64,000 bases of DNA, from NCBI GenBank assembly GCA_963798195.1, contig CAWCSF010000010.1, forward strand, positions 1,488,001 to 1,552,000, given 5' to 3'. Numbering within the stretch: the first letter of the stretch is position 1; the number at the start of each line of letters is the position of its first letter. The notes beneath the pieces were generated by a model. It saw only the letters and a program-made list of their open reading frames with translations, was not told the origin of the DNA and did no database searches. Positions 45,523 through 56,593 of this stretch are shown here, one piece after another. A program made the position numbers and the translations under genes. This stretch comes from CAVSRC01 sp963798195 (lineage in GTDB: Bacteria; Pseudomonadota; Alphaproteobacteria; Rhizobiales; Kaistiaceae).

Positions 45523-48500
45523 TTAGACGATCGTGAAGTCAGTATCGGCCAAGGGCATCGTGAGGAGCGTCACGATGGCCTGCGCATCATCGCCAGACCC
45601 ACCGGTCGCATCCCAATACAAGGTCCCCGTATCTTCGCCGGCCTGGTCGAAAATGAAATATCCTTCGTCGCCGGCCCACCACGCGGAGGCTTTGTCTTCG
45701 GCCATGACCAGCGTGACGCCGCCGCCGGCTACCAAACCACCGCCGAAGCCGGCCGCCGAAAAGCGCAGCCAGTCGGTACCGGACGTGAAGTCGACGATCG
45801 TGTCGAAGCCGTCATTCGGCGTATCGAAGATGAAGCCGTCCGCGCCCTGCCCACCCATCAGCGTATCGTTGCCTGCGCCACCGACCAGCCAGTCGTTGCC
45901 CGCGCCGCCATTCAGCCAATCGTCGCCGCCCAGCCCCTTGAGCAGGTTGCGACCCTTCTCGCCGGTCAGGCTGTCATCGAAATCGGAGCCGACGACGTAT
46001 TCAAAGCCGGAGAGCGTATCGACGCCGGCGCCGCCCGTATCCTGAGCGCCGCCCTTGGCCAGGCTGACGGTGACGCCCGCGCTGGCGTGTTCGTAGCTTA
46101 TGGTGTCGACACCGTCGTTACCCGCAATCACGTTGTCGCCGACATCGCCCTCCAGCGTGTCGGCATACGCCGAGCCCGTGAGATTCTCGACATGCCAGAG
46201 AATGTCGCCGGCAGCCTCCCCACCGGTCCCGGTGCCGGTCGAAAGACTGACCTTCACGCCAGCATTCGCCTGCGCATAGCTCGCGGTGTCGATCCCAGCG
46301 CCACCGTCAAGGGCGTCTGCCCCGGCCCCACCGAACAACACATCGTCGCCGCCGAGACCGTTGAGGACGTCGTTTCCGGCACCGCCAAAGAGTATGTCCG
46401 CTTCGCTGGTCGGCAGAGGCTCGCCCAGCGGCGTATCGAACTGGTTGATGACGTCAGGTCCGCTTGTCCCGTGGATCACCACGCCATCGACATTCGTGAT
46501 GTCGATGGTGAAGCTGTGCGTGACCGTCGCGCCGCCGCTATCGGTCGCCGCCACGACGATCTCGTGGCTGGTCTCCGTCTCGTAGTCAATGAGCGTACCA
46601 TCGGCCACCGTGACCACCCCGCTCGCGGCGTCGATCGCAAAGCGGCCGCCAGCGTCGTCCAGCAGTGAATAGGTCAGCGCACTTGCACCGACGTCGTCAG
46701 CGAAGGCCGTGACGCCGACCACGGTGCCGTTGGCGGCACCCTCGGCCACCGCATCCGGTGCCTCGTCGGCATCGGTAACTTCCGTCGGTCCGACATTTGC
46801 GACTTCGATGATGAACGTCTGTTCGTAGGTGTTGTATCCGGCATCCGTGACACGGACAGTCACGCTACGCGTCTCCGCCACGTCCCGATCGAGTTCGCCG
46901 ACGACGATCAGCCTGTCGCCGTCCAGCGCAAACAGCCCGTCCGGATTCTCCGCCAGCCAGTATGTCAGCGTATCCCCTGTGTCCGGGTCCACTCCAGCCA
47001 GCGTGCCGATTACCGTGCCGCGTGCGCTGCCCTCGGCGACGGTACTCTCGGAGAGTTCGATCGCCGTCGGCGGGGCGTTTGCGGCCGATGGCGCCGAGGC
47101 GAACAGGAAATCGTCCGCAGTCAGGTCGGTGACCTGAACGCCGGCCAGCGTCAGATGGGCATTTGCAGACACGTCGATGAGCGTGTCGTTTCCAACCTGC
47201 GTCGCAAGGGCCAACACCGCATCCAGCCCGGTCAGACCCGCGAAGGCGCGGAGATCGATGCGGTCACCGCCACCGAAATCCTTCACCCGATCGTTGCCTG
47301 CGGAAACGACAAAGAGATCGTCGCCGCCGCCCCCGGTGAAAACGTCGTCGCCGCCGGCGCCCTTCAGGATGTTGTTGAGTGCATTGCCGGAATACGTGCC
47401 ACCGGCCTGATAGGCCTACCGTGAGGTTCTCGACATTGTCGGGCAGCGTGTACGATTTTATGTAGGCTATGGCGGTGTCGATGCCCTCGCCCGGCATCTC
47501 GACGGCGACATCGCGGGAACTGCCGATGCTGTGCACATCGTCTCCCCGGCCACCAATGGTGACATCCGAGCCGCTGCCGCCACTGAGGAAATCGTTACCG
47601 TCCGTGCCGGTGAGTGTCTGGTTGCCGGAGCCGCTGGTGAAGCTTTGTGTCGAACGGGCGCTGGTCGCCCACGATGGCGCATCGAGGAGCTCCGACGGCA
47701 GTTCGTCGACGAAGCCGCCGATGGCCGGTTGCTGCGGGAACGGGCGGATGTCACCTTCGATGACGCCATCCATCTGGTTTTCGAAGAGGTTGATCCCCTC
47801 GCTGTCCGGCTCGATATCCACAAAACTGAAGTCGCGATCGAAGACATTGTGGTGAATGGCAATGTCGCTGGACAATGGCGGTGGCGAGAGTTCCGGGCTC
47901 CCTGCTCCGATCAGCACGACGTATTCGTTCGTTTCGACCGACGCGAAGTAGTTGCCGTGGACATCGACATTCTGGGCGCCGTGGAAGCTGAGCGGACGCT
48001 TGGCGGCATTCTCGACGACGTTGCCGATGGCGGTGACGTCGCGTGCCTCGTAGTCCGTGCCCGGCAGAAAGGCGTCGGCATTCGACCATCCGCCGATGAG
48101 CAAGCCATCCCCTGAGACATCGTGGATGTAGTTGTTCGCGATGAGGACGTCAGAGGAACCGCCCTTGGCGAACATCCCGGAACTGCCGGTGACGTTCATG
48201 ATCTCGTTGCCGTCGACGATGGCATGGGTCACACCGAGCAGGTCAATTCCCTGATCGCCAGCCCCATCGACCGTGTTCCCGACGATCAGGACGTTGTCTG
48301 CCTGCCCAACCTTGATGCCGTCGTTGGCAGCACCGATGACCGTGTTGCCGCGAAGCACGATGTTATTTACCAGCTCGGTGAAATCCGTGCCGCTCTGGCT
48401 GATCTCGATGCCGTCGTAGCCGCCAACCGTCGTCAGGTCGCGGATGATGATGTTGTCCTCGCCGCGGATTGTGATGACGGATTCGGTATCGGTCTCCGCC

Positions 48501-48751
48501 GTGATGGTGACAGAGCCCGGGCCATCCGAGGCTGCAAGCCAGATCGGCTTGTCAGGCGTGCCCTCGATGCGCTCGAACGTGAAATTGCCGCTGTAATCGC
48601 CGGGCTTCAGCAGGATCGCCGTGCCGGGAGTGGCGCGGTCGATGGCAAGCTGGATCGACGCGAGAGGCGCATCGCTCGAGCCGCTATTGCTGTCGTTTCC
48701 GTCTGGAGACACCCAAATGATCTGATTGGGAACAGCACTTTCAATCGACAT
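45523..48751 (-). pseudogene. RTX secreted protein with parallel beta-helix and cadherin-like domains, frameshifted
   Basis: Two minus frames join into ~1075 residues. The ATG is at 48751 (MSIESAVPNQIIWVSPDGND). Residues ~10-380 form a right-handed parallel beta-helix of pectin-lyase type (GTAILLKPGDYSGNF, then repeated NxI/V rungs such as NNIVLRGNTVIGAANDGIKV). RTX-like glycine repeats follow, then the break: one extra base near 47404-47407, after NVENLTVGLSG. The second frame carries GGTYSGNALNNIL, two cadherin-like repeats, a longer set of calcium-binding nonapeptides (LFGGAGNDVLNGLGGDDVL) and a C-terminus ending DTDFTIV, typical of type I secretion signals. It probably acts outside the cell on polysaccharide or in adhesion. 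No type I exporter genes are nearby. Confidence 0.83.
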
Positions 48752-49107
48752 AGCGCAACGAAGCCCTTCAACGAGACAATTGCCGAAATGGGGTGGGACG
48801 AGCGGCGGGCTACCGCCGCCGCGCAATCTATCGGCCGATCAAGTTACGATCCGCTTCACCGGTCGGTTTGCATTCTCATCAAATCGGCAGGCCCAACGAG
48901 ACACGCGCGTTGAGCGCTTGCCACAATGCATGGCGGCTGCCTGTTTGTTGGGCGATGATGATGAGCTATTGCGCCCAGATATTCGCGCAGCGAGCCTCAG
49001 CAAATATCCGGCCCGGCAAGCTCAACAAAAAGGGCCGCAGAAGTCCTGATGACTGGGGACATCGGCCGCGGTTCCATTAGTGGAACCCATACCGACCCAG
49101 GCGGATC
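48752..49107. other. Intergenic region between the RTX gene and the giant-protein operon
   Basis: 356 bases without a recognisable gene. It must contain the promoter of the minus-strand RTX gene (right of 48751) and the end of the giant-protein operon transcript. Near its right end, GGTTCCA TTAG TGGAACC at 49070-49087 is a perfect 7-bp hairpin just past the stop of the 624-residue gene. Without a T-run on the minus strand it is only a possible terminator. Confidence 0.5.
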
Positions 49108-50982
49108 CTAGCTTCGATCCTTCGGTTTTGGCCGCATCTGGTCAAAGGCGAGGCCACTGGAACCTTCGCCGCGCCCAGTACGTCGCTCGACCGCCAGCCA
49201 GGTGAACACGCCGCCGTCACGCCAACGGGTGCGCTGCCATCTGCGGGCAAGATACTCGCCACTGCGGCCCACTTCCTCCTCGGCTATGACGTAGCGGACC
49301 GCTGGCGTTTCATCGAGGCCCTGACGCATGAGCATCGTGCGCGGCACGATCTTGTCGGGTGCCACGCCATGCGGCTGGCCCTTGAGGAGCCGAGGCATGG
49401 CCGAGCGCTGGAGCTGGATTTCACGATTGTTGTTCTCGATGTGCACCGGCGCGAAGGGAATCCAGTTCTCGGCGACGGTACTCATCAACTCGTAGCGGAT
49501 GGTGGCGTCGTTCGGCGCGGGATCGGGGGCCGTCGGCGCGACCGCAAGCGCCGCATCGAGCGCGGCCTGATAGCGGGCATGCAACTCGAGCGCTATCTCG
49601 CGGCCGCGGCGCGACGATCCGTCGGGCAACGGAACGACAGTCTCTATGCCCCACACCATGTTGGAAACCTCGTCGCGGACGAGGCTGACCAATTCTATCG
49701 GCTTGCTCTCCATCTTTTCGGGAGCGGTGGCCAGAAGAAACAGGCTGGTCTCTGCCGGCCCCCCGTCGCGGGAGGCAAGATTGAACATTCCCCACTTGCG
49801 CCAGTTTTCTTCCGGCCCGCTCGACGAGGGCTCGATCCAGAAGCGTTCGCCGAAGACATTGGTGACGGCCAGCCCGTCGATGTCGGTGATGCTGCCGACC
49901 TTGAGCTGGACTGGCAGCAGGAACCAGTCGTTGGCATAGACCAAGCCGAACTCCACCAGCAGCAGCTTGCTGAGATCGGTGGTATCGGGACGGACGTTGC
50001 CGAAATTCGTGACACTCTCCTCGAACGTCCACCAGCGCGTATTCGGCATGCCGTCGAACTGGACGCCGGTCGGAATGAAGCTGGTGACGACGCTGACTTC
50101 CTTGTCGGGTTCGGGCGCCGGAAAGGCCGGATCGGGCGCGGCGGCCACGTCGAAGCTGAACCAGTCGAGGCTGCCGCCGTGATATTCGTCCGCCAGCAAC
50201 GTCCGCGGCGTCTCGTCGCGCGGCACCGACAGCGCAAAGCTGTATTCGAGGTGCGCCGGAATCCATGAACTGTCCGCGTCAGTCTCGGGCTGGCTATAGA
50301 GCCGGGCCGCCCAGTCTCGGAAGTCTCCGCCGAGCGTATCGACCTGCCCTTTGGGCGGATCGGCGAGACCGAGCCCGTCGGAGGCGAGGTTTCCGACCTC
50401 CAGCAGATGCAGATAAAGGCTCCCGCCGTCGATTGCCCGGTTGGCAACCGCGGCAAAACTCTGCCAAGTGGCTGCATGGGCAGTGACTGAAAAGCTCGCT
50501 GCATCCTCCGGATCAGGCGCTACGAAGGAATACGCGTCGCGGAACGCCGGGATCAACGCCTGCAGACCATGGGCCGCCAGCAGCTTCGTCCAGTGGCGGC
50601 CCATGGCGAGCCGCTGATCAAGGGCGAACGACTGCCCTTTTCGTGCCAGCGGCACCGCCATCTTTTCGGCGATCGTCTCCAGCGGCGTGTTGCCGTCATA
50701 AGACTCAACCTTGCCGCCACCGGTTTTCATGTGGACGACCCGGTTAGTCGAGTGACGAAGCTTGGCGACCACCGGCGAGCCGGCGTCGTCTCCCTTGAAC
50801 TCGGCCATCTGCCACTGGCGCGACAGCATCCACAACGGATCGCGAACCTCGGCCCTGAGAGCACGCGAGAAATCGGGCTTTCGTGGCCTGCCCTCGAGCC
50901 GGTTCCACATGACGACGGTCGGAATGACGCGCTCGCGCGTCAAGACCGCCTGGATATTCTCGATCGCAATGAACTCACTCAT
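49108..50982 (-). CDS. Uncharacterised 624-residue protein, last gene of the giant-protein operon
   Basis: From the ATG at 50982 (MSEFIAIENIQAV), which overlaps the upstream stop by 8 bases. It has no signal peptide or membrane segment. A striking N-terminal block, RAEVRDPLWMLSRQWQMAEFKGDDAGSPV at about residues 42-70, looks strongly conserved in style; I have seen similar wording in uncharacterised bacterial proteins but cannot name the family. The rest alternates beta-strand-like hydrophobic stretches (KLLLVEFGLVYANDWFLLPV) with polar loops, suggesting a soluble, beta-rich structural protein. The basic tail ends RPKPKDRS. The context implies it works with the three larger proteins encoded upstream. 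Confidence 0.75.
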   Translation of the reverse strand: MSEFIAIENIQAVLTRERVIPTVVMWNRLEGRPRKPDFSRALRAEVRDPLWMLSRQWQMAEFKGDDAGSPVVAKLRHSTNRVVHMKTGGGKVESYDGNTPLETIAEKMAVPLARKGQSFALDQRLAMGRHWTKLLAAHGLQALIPAFRDAYSFVAPDPEDAASFSVTAHAATWQSFAAVANRAIDGGSLYLHLLEVGNLASDGLGLADPPKGQVDTLGGDFRDWAARLYSQPETDADSSWIPAHLEYSFALSVPRDETPRTLLADEYHGGSLDWFSFDVAAAPDPAFPAPEPDKEVSVVTSFIPTGVQFDGMPNTRWWTFEESVTNFGNVRPDTTDLSKLLLVEFGLVYANDWFLLPVQLKVGSITDIDGLAVTNVFGERFWIEPSSSGPEENWRKWGMFNLASRDGGPAETSLFLLATAPEKMESKPIELVSLVRDEVSNMVWGIETVVPLPDGSSRRGREIALELHARYQAALDAALAVAPTAPDPAPNDATIRYELMSTVAENWIPFAPVHIENNNREIQLQRSAMPRLLKGQPHGVAPDKIVPRTMLMRQGLDETPAVRYVIAEEEVGRSGEYLARRWQRTRWRDGGVFTWLAVERRTGRGEGSSGLAFDQMRPKPKDRS

Positions 50983-53900
50983 TGCCAGCCTCCAGGCGCG
51001 TCGCCAGCGCATTATTCTGGGAAAAATTGAGCATTGCGGTGATCGGAAACATGGTCACTGCTGAAACAACGGCCGGCAGGAAGCGTGAAAGGTCCGATGT
51101 GTCGATCTGCGACGGCTCGACGGCACGCAGGCGGGCGAAGTCGAGCGTCTCGTGAAGCGTATCGACGAGATCGGCCCACTTCCACGCGCCGGTGAACTGC
51201 GGCGGCGTAGCGAGCAAAATGGCCTGCGGCGCCTCGGCGCTCGGCCGGTCGTAGTGGAAGGCGAGGCCTGTATTCTCCTCTTCCGCCGGAATCAGTTCCG
51301 ACCACTCATCGATGAGGAAGCCGCAATAACTGCGCGCCGGATCGGCGGGTGCTATCTCGGCGTTCTCGCCAAAATGCGCCGTGTAGAGAAGCCGGTCGCC
51401 TTCGATGACAAACGGACTGCCGTCCGGCATCGTGGCCGGGAACTTTAGGCCAAGCCACGCATCGTCGGGCCGGAACGGAAATTGTACAGGCGTCAGGTCG
51501 AGCCCATCCGGAGCGGCCATCGCTTCGCCGAGCAGGCCAGCCATTTCGAAATTGCGTAGCTTGTCGCGCACCCGGCCAAGGCCATGCAGCCAGTCATCGA
51601 CCGGGAACGGGATTGGGTCGGCGCCGGTCGTCAAATGGGTAAGCAGTCCGCCGCGCGCGCCCCATGCATTCTGCCATTCGGCCAGACGATCGGGCGCCAG
51701 CACGAACTCCGGCAGCACGATGAAAGCCTCGCCGAGAACGGCGTGCATGGCATCGGCGACCAGCGCCTGCTGCTTGCCGGCCGGCGCGGCGGGGACCGTC
51801 GCCAGGATCGTGTTGGCCTTGTCCAGCCGTGCATCGATATCGGCGACTGCCAGCGCCGACTTGGCCGCGAGATCCTTGGCGATGCCTACGATGGCATCGG
51901 CGTAGTTGTCGAGCTCCAACGGGGCCTGATCATGATCGGCGACCGTGGACGAAAACGCGCCGACGGCCATGAAGAAGGCGCCAAGTTTGCTAGCGCCGGC
52001 GAGCAGATTGCGCAGAGCGCCGAGCGCGTTTTCGAACGCGGCCAGCATTGGCGGAAGCGTATTCATGCGCATGTCGTTCGCGGTCGGCGGCAGGGGCGTG
52101 ATCACCTCTGTCGAAATGATGCGCCCGGCGCGGATGAGCAGCGGGAATCGCTCTTCGTCAGGCGTCGCGTTCGGCAACCCATCGTAGGCGATGATGGTAT
52201 CGGTGTAGTCCTGCAGCTTGCCTTCCCATCGCGTGACGAGCGCAGAGATTGCCACCAGAAGACTTGCGAATTGCGGGCGCGCCTGCTCGGTCGGCGTCGT
52301 CAGACTGGCAGCGCGCAGACCGAACGGGGCGATCGCACGCAAGGCGCCAGCATAGTCGGCCGACCATTGGTCGATATTGGCAAGCGCGGCAGCCTTGGCA
52401 GCGACGGGATCGGCTCCCTCGCCAACAGCCGAGTCGAGTGCGGTCGCAACGGCCCGGATCGCGGCCAATTCTGCCTGCAGGCCAGCGATCACGGCGGCCA
52501 CCTTATCGGGCCGCGGGATCGCTGAGGCATCGGCCGCGGCATTGGCTTCGTTAGCAAGCATGACGTCGCTTGCCTTCAAGGGACGCGAACCGAGGATCAC
52601 ACCACGCAGGCTGCGGATCAGCGGCGCAACTTCGAATACGGTCAAGCCGGGAACACCGTCCGGCTTGTAGAGCAGCGTGAAGACGGCGTCGGCGCGGGGC
52701 GGCGTTGCGCGGCTGGCTGCATAGTAGAGAAGAAGATCGTCGAGCCCGGCCATGTCGCGGGCGCTACCTTCGTCCACCAAATAGAACAGGTCGATCGGCT
52801 CGAGGCCGAGATCGGCCATGGAGGCCGTCAGCCGGCGGGTAGTTGCTGTGGCGTTATCGAAATATTCGACGGCCGCGAAGACCTCGGCCATCGACGGCAG
52901 ATGCCGGGTAAGCCAGCAATTCAGCGCCGGCTCGCCCTTGGCGCGCGGGGTCAGGTTGGCCGGATCGGCCGGGTCTAGTCCACCTTCGAGGTGCAGGCCC
53001 ACGCGGTGAACCAGCATCTTGCCGCTCCGCGGCGTGACCGCCACTTCTGGCGTCGGCGGGAAATTGCCCTTGCTGAACGCGTCGAGCGTGCCGGCGGCGC
53101 GATCGTAGTTGCCCTTGACCACTTGATAGACGCCCTCGGCCATCGCCAGGTCGGCAACGGCATCGTTGATGTTGCGCATCCGGTCGACGCGCGCATCGAT
53201 GGCGGCGCCGATCTGCGCCGCAGTCATCGCCGTGGTGTCAGTCAAATCGGCCAGCGCCGGCAGGTTGGGAACGTCGTAGGGATAGGTACGATTGCCGGCC
53301 TTCTCGAGGTGCTGGATGAAGGCAAGGCCATCGACGACGTTGCGGGCTTCAACCGCTGTGATCTCGGCGTCGGGGGCTTCGGTCGACTTGATCCGATTCC
53401 CGGCGAGAGGGAACGCCCTCCGCAACCCGAAGATCAGCCTGTCGAGGAAGAGGTCCGCCGAATCGTGCAGGCTGCGTTCGAGCTGATAGCCGAGCAGCGC
53501 CCCGAGCGGCTGACCGTTGCGGATGCCCTCGATCACGTTCATGGCGAGGCGCACGCGCTCGGACGTGAGATTGACCGCCAGCGTCTCGGGATTGGCGGGA
53601 GTGGCGTTGGCGAGATAGCCGTTGCGCAGGATGGCTGCCGTCACGGCATGATCCAGCGACGGCGCATGAATGTGCCCGCGATTGGTCGGATCCTTGAGCA
53701 GTTGGGTGTCGCCGTCCTTCTGGAAGACGGCGGCAAGCTGATCGTCAAGCGTCACGGGATCAGGAGATGTCGGCTTCGGGCGAATATCCTCGAGCCACCC
53801 ATAGGCGCCGACGAACAGCCCAGGCTTTGACAGCGCGCCGTCTGCATCGCCGCGCATGAAGGAAAGCTGGCAGGTCACCAGCCCCGAGCGCCACGCGTCG

Positions 53901-56593
53901 AGCCTGTATGAGCTGCAATCGATGTGCTCGACAAAGGCGCGTTCCAGCGCAGCACTGGTCGCCGTCTTGAGAACGTCAAGCGCGTCGAGCTGGGTCTTCA
54001 GATATGGGCTCATCGATTCGATGATCGTCGGGATGAAATCCCCGAGCCGCTGGTTCGTATTGCCCGTGATTGCCGGCGCGACGCTGTACAGGTCCGCCCA
54101 GCGGCTCGTGGAGTCGGATGCCGCCGCGGCGACGTGCAGGAATTTCGGCTCCTTGCGCGCAGCGCGGATCGAGTCGGCATCGAGAAGCGCGGCATTGGCG
54201 CGCAGGAAATAGCTTGTCTCGATGTAGCCGAGGTCAAGCGCGTGATGGAGCATCAGGTAGAGAAGCGCGCTGGGCGGGGCGTCATCGAACCCCTCCTGCT
54301 TGCGCAACGCATCGTGCGACGTCCGTGACGCTTTCTGCAGCCAGGCGAGGTAGTTGTCGCCATCGCCACGCGCGACCGTCAGCCCGGCTTTTTCCGAGAC
54401 ATCGGTATCGACGAGGATGCCCTTCAGCAGACTGGGCCGCCGCAGGAAGAACTTGTCGAGAATCTGGGGCGGCGGAAGGGTTCCGCGCGACCACCCGAAC
54501 TGCGCGAGCACGTTGAGGCCGCTCTCGACGTAGCGCCGCGCCACCTCCTGCGCACTGGTGGTCACGCGGAAGATCGAGAACTTCAGCCGGTTGTAAAGCT
54601 GCTCAAGGCTCTCCGCGTAGCGCTGGTAGAACTCGGCCGAGGTCGGATGCAGGCCGATGATTTCGAGGAGCGTCTTCTGCGGATCGGGCGCGCCATCACC
54701 GACGAAAGCAACATCGCCAGCGATCGTGTCCCACATTGTCACCGCCCGCTCGATCAGCGTGCGCAGCCCGGTCATGTATTTGACGTCGGGCGCCAGCCCC
54801 TTGCGGACCGCGAGCGCGTAGTCCTCGCGCGCGAACCAGTTCATCCGAGAATAGACGGTTGTCGGCAGAATACCGTAGGGCTGACGGCCGATGCGGATGG
54901 CCGGCGTCGTGCCGCGGCCGATGACGTAGCGGTTGAAAAAGCCGCGCGTGGCCGTGATGGTTTCGTCGCTGAAGACGAAGTCCATCATCTGTTCCATGAA
55001 ATAGCCGAGGGTCGCCGGCCACAGCGCCGTGTTCATGGCCCGCGCCTCGGTCTGATCGGTCCCGAAGTAGCCCGGCGCGGCCTGCATCACCTCGCGGTCG
55101 ATGCCGAGCATGCCGGCGAGCCAGGCGCCGTCCTTGCGGACGCGCCAGTCGTCTGGATCGTCACTGTGGTCGATTTCGAAGAAATGCCGGTAAGTAACTG
55201 CCGGATCTTCCCACCAAGTGTAGCCCGACGACGCCTCATCGGTATTATTGGTCGGCGTACCCTGTGGCAGAAGCGCGAGCCCTTTGCGGCTGCGCTGGTG
55301 GTCGGCGAACAACGTCGCGACCTCGGCGGCGCCTTTTGTCTCGTCGCTCGCCAGACGTACGCCCAGGACGAACAGCCGATCGAAACCGGTCCGCGCTTGC
55401 GCGGGCGTGAGATCGGCGACGAAGCCCATGCCGACATCGACGGCCTGCTGGAAATCAATCGTCCAGCGCATACCGTCGGGAATGACCAGATCCTCGCCAT
55501 CGGCCTTAAGCTGTTCGCTCTCCGGCGCCGAAGGATCAGGACCAACCTGAAGCTCGGACGGGATCGGCTTGCCGACCTGATGCAATGTTTCGGTGCGGCC
55601 ATTGAACCCGAGGAGCACAAGTCGTTCGGGCAGCAGCCAACTGCGCGCCCCCCGGCTCCATGCCGCTTCCGCGCTCGCCGTAGTCGCCGGCGGCGGCAGA
55701 TCAAGGAAGGCCACGATGACGTTCGTGGCATCGGCCGGCTTGACCGCGATGTCGGTAAGGTTGGCGGGAGCCAGCGTGCCAACGATTTCAGCCGCGCGCG
55801 CCGCGCCTACAGCGCCTTCCAGCGTTATCAGAGCGGCGGCACCGTCGGTGCCCGCCGACCGCCATACGGCCTCCCAATAGGCAGCAATCGCGCTCCGCTC
55901 GCCCGGCGGTACTGGCGCGTCTGGAACGACAACCAGCACGTGGTCGCCGTCGGCTTTCACCGGCTCGTCGCCGGGGTTCAGAGGCGCGTATGTGTCGACA
56001 ATCCATTTCGCCCGGCCCCCGCCGCTGCTTTTGGCAAGCCCTGCCCAGGCCGCCTTGCGCTCCGCCACCACGCCGCCGGCGCGCCATATCTGGGTCCAGT
56101 AGATGCGCGCGTTCTTGATCTCCGCATCACTGAGGTCAGGTTGGAAAGTGTCGACGAGCGCGTCGTCCGGGAAGACGCGTACCCAAAGCTGATGCCGGGT
56201 CGCCTCCCCGGCCTGCACGGCCTTGAACCGGATTTCGATGCGCAGCGGAAAGAGCGCAATCGGGTATGAGTCCGCAAGCCGCTCCATACCTTTGATCGGA
56301 TCGGAAAACGCATTGAACGCCTTCAGCCGCTCGTCGCGAGTGCTTGCGGCCTTGCCGGCGGCGCTCTGCAGGCCCGCGATGTCGGCATCGAGGGAAGCGC
56401 TTTCGCGGTGGAGCACCTCGATCCGCTTGCGGCTGGACGCGCCGGTCGCGTCATTGGCGGTCCGGGCAAGTCTTTCGATTTCGCGGTCGATCTTCGCTTT
56501 TCGCTGACGGGTGTTGCTAAGGCCGGACTTGGTCTCAGCGGCCGCAGTCCGCGCCTCGTCCAGCGCTGCCCTGGCGTCGTCGAACTCAGACAT
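50975..56593 (-). CDS. Uncharacterised 1872-residue protein of the giant-protein operon
   Basis: Residues 1-95 are a charged coiled coil (DDARAALDEARTAAAETKSG, RKAKIDREIERLART). A distinct domain then starts with LFPLRIEIRFKAVQ and LWVRVFPDDALVDTF, and is followed by more than 1500 residues without recognised motifs. These contain repeated Trp/Tyr-rich segments (IYWTQIWRAGG, YWEAVWRSAG) and a long helical part near 1350-1700. No signal peptide, membrane segment or nucleotide-binding motif. The start overlaps the stop of the 1115-residue gene by 8 bases (ATGTCTGA). A large scaffold, tail-like or surface-layer component are all possible; none can be supported. Confidence 0.75.
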   Translation of the reverse strand: MSEFDDARAALDEARTAAAETKSGLSNTRQRKAKIDREIERLARTANDATGASSRKRIEVLHRESASLDADIAGLQSAAGKAASTRDERLKAFNAFSDPIKGMERLADSYPIALFPLRIEIRFKAVQAGEATRHQLWVRVFPDDALVDTFQPDLSDAEIKNARIYWTQIWRAGGVVAERKAAWAGLAKSSGGGRAKWIVDTYAPLNPGDEPVKADGDHVLVVVPDAPVPPGERSAIAAYWEAVWRSAGTDGAAALITLEGAVGAARAAEIVGTLAPANLTDIAVKPADATNVIVAFLDLPPPATTASAEAAWSRGARSWLLPERLVLLGFNGRTETLHQVGKPIPSELQVGPDPSAPESEQLKADGEDLVIPDGMRWTIDFQQAVDVGMGFVADLTPAQARTGFDRLFVLGVRLASDETKGAAEVATLFADHQRSRKGLALLPQGTPTNNTDEASSGYTWWEDPAVTYRHFFEIDHSDDPDDWRVRKDGAWLAGMLGIDREVMQAAPGYFGTDQTEARAMNTALWPATLGYFMEQMMDFVFSDETITATRGFFNRYVIGRGTTPAIRIGRQPYGILPTTVYSRMNWFAREDYALAVRKGLAPDVKYMTGLRTLIERAVTMWDTIAGDVAFVGDGAPDPQKTLLEIIGLHPTSAEFYQRYAESLEQLYNRLKFSIFRVTTSAQEVARRYVESGLNVLAQFGWSRGTLPPPQILDKFFLRRPSLLKGILVDTDVSEKAGLTVARGDGDNYLAWLQKASRTSHDALRKQEGFDDAPPSALLYLMLHHALDLGYIETSYFLRANAALLDADSIRAARKEPKFLHVAAAASDSTSRWADLYSVAPAITGNTNQRLGDFIPTIIESMSPYLKTQLDALDVLKTATSAALERAFVEHIDCSSYRLDAWRSGLVTCQLSFMRGDADGALSKPGLFVGAYGWLEDIRPKPTSPDPVTLDDQLAAVFQKDGDTQLLKDPTNRGHIHAPSLDHAVTAAILRNGYLANATPANPETLAVNLTSERVRLAMNVIEGIRNGQPLGALLGYQLERSLHDSADLFLDRLIFGLRRAFPLAGNRIKSTEAPDAEITAVEARNVVDGLAFIQHLEKAGNRTYPYDVPNLPALADLTDTTAMTAAQIGAAIDARVDRMRNINDAVADLAMAEGVYQVVKGNYDRAAGTLDAFSKGNFPPTPEVAVTPRSGKMLVHRVGLHLEGGLDPADPANLTPRAKGEPALNCWLTRHLPSMAEVFAAVEYFDNATATTRRLTASMADLGLEPIDLFYLVDEGSARDMAGLDDLLLYYAASRATPPRADAVFTLLYKPDGVPGLTVFEVAPLIRSLRGVILGSRPLKASDVMLANEANAAADASAIPRPDKVAAVIAGLQAELAAIRAVATALDSAVGEGADPVAAKAAALANIDQWSADYAGALRAIAPFGLRAASLTTPTEQARPQFASLLVAISALVTRWEGKLQDYTDTIIAYDGLPNATPDEERFPLLIRAGRIISTEVITPLPPTANDMRMNTLPPMLAAFENALGALRNLLAGASKLGAFFMAVGAFSSTVADHDQAPLELDNYADAIVGIAKDLAAKSALAVADIDARLDKANTILATVPAAPAGKQQALVADAMHAVLGEAFIVLPEFVLAPDRLAEWQNAWGARGGLLTHLTTGADPIPFPVDDWLHGLGRVRDKLRNFEMAGLLGEAMAAPDGLDLTPVQFPFRPDDAWLGLKFPATMPDGSPFVIEGDRLLYTAHFGENAEIAPADPARSYCGFLIDEWSELIPAEEENTGLAFHYDRPSAEAPQAILLATPPQFTGAWKWADLVDTLHETLDFARLRAVEPSQIDTSDLSRFLPAVVSAVTMFPITAMLNFSQNNALATRLEAGNE

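Noticed and set aside
49070..49087. Hairpin read as an intrinsic terminator
   Set aside because: The stem is only 7 bp and has no T-run on the minus strand, so it is mentioned only within the intergenic entry.
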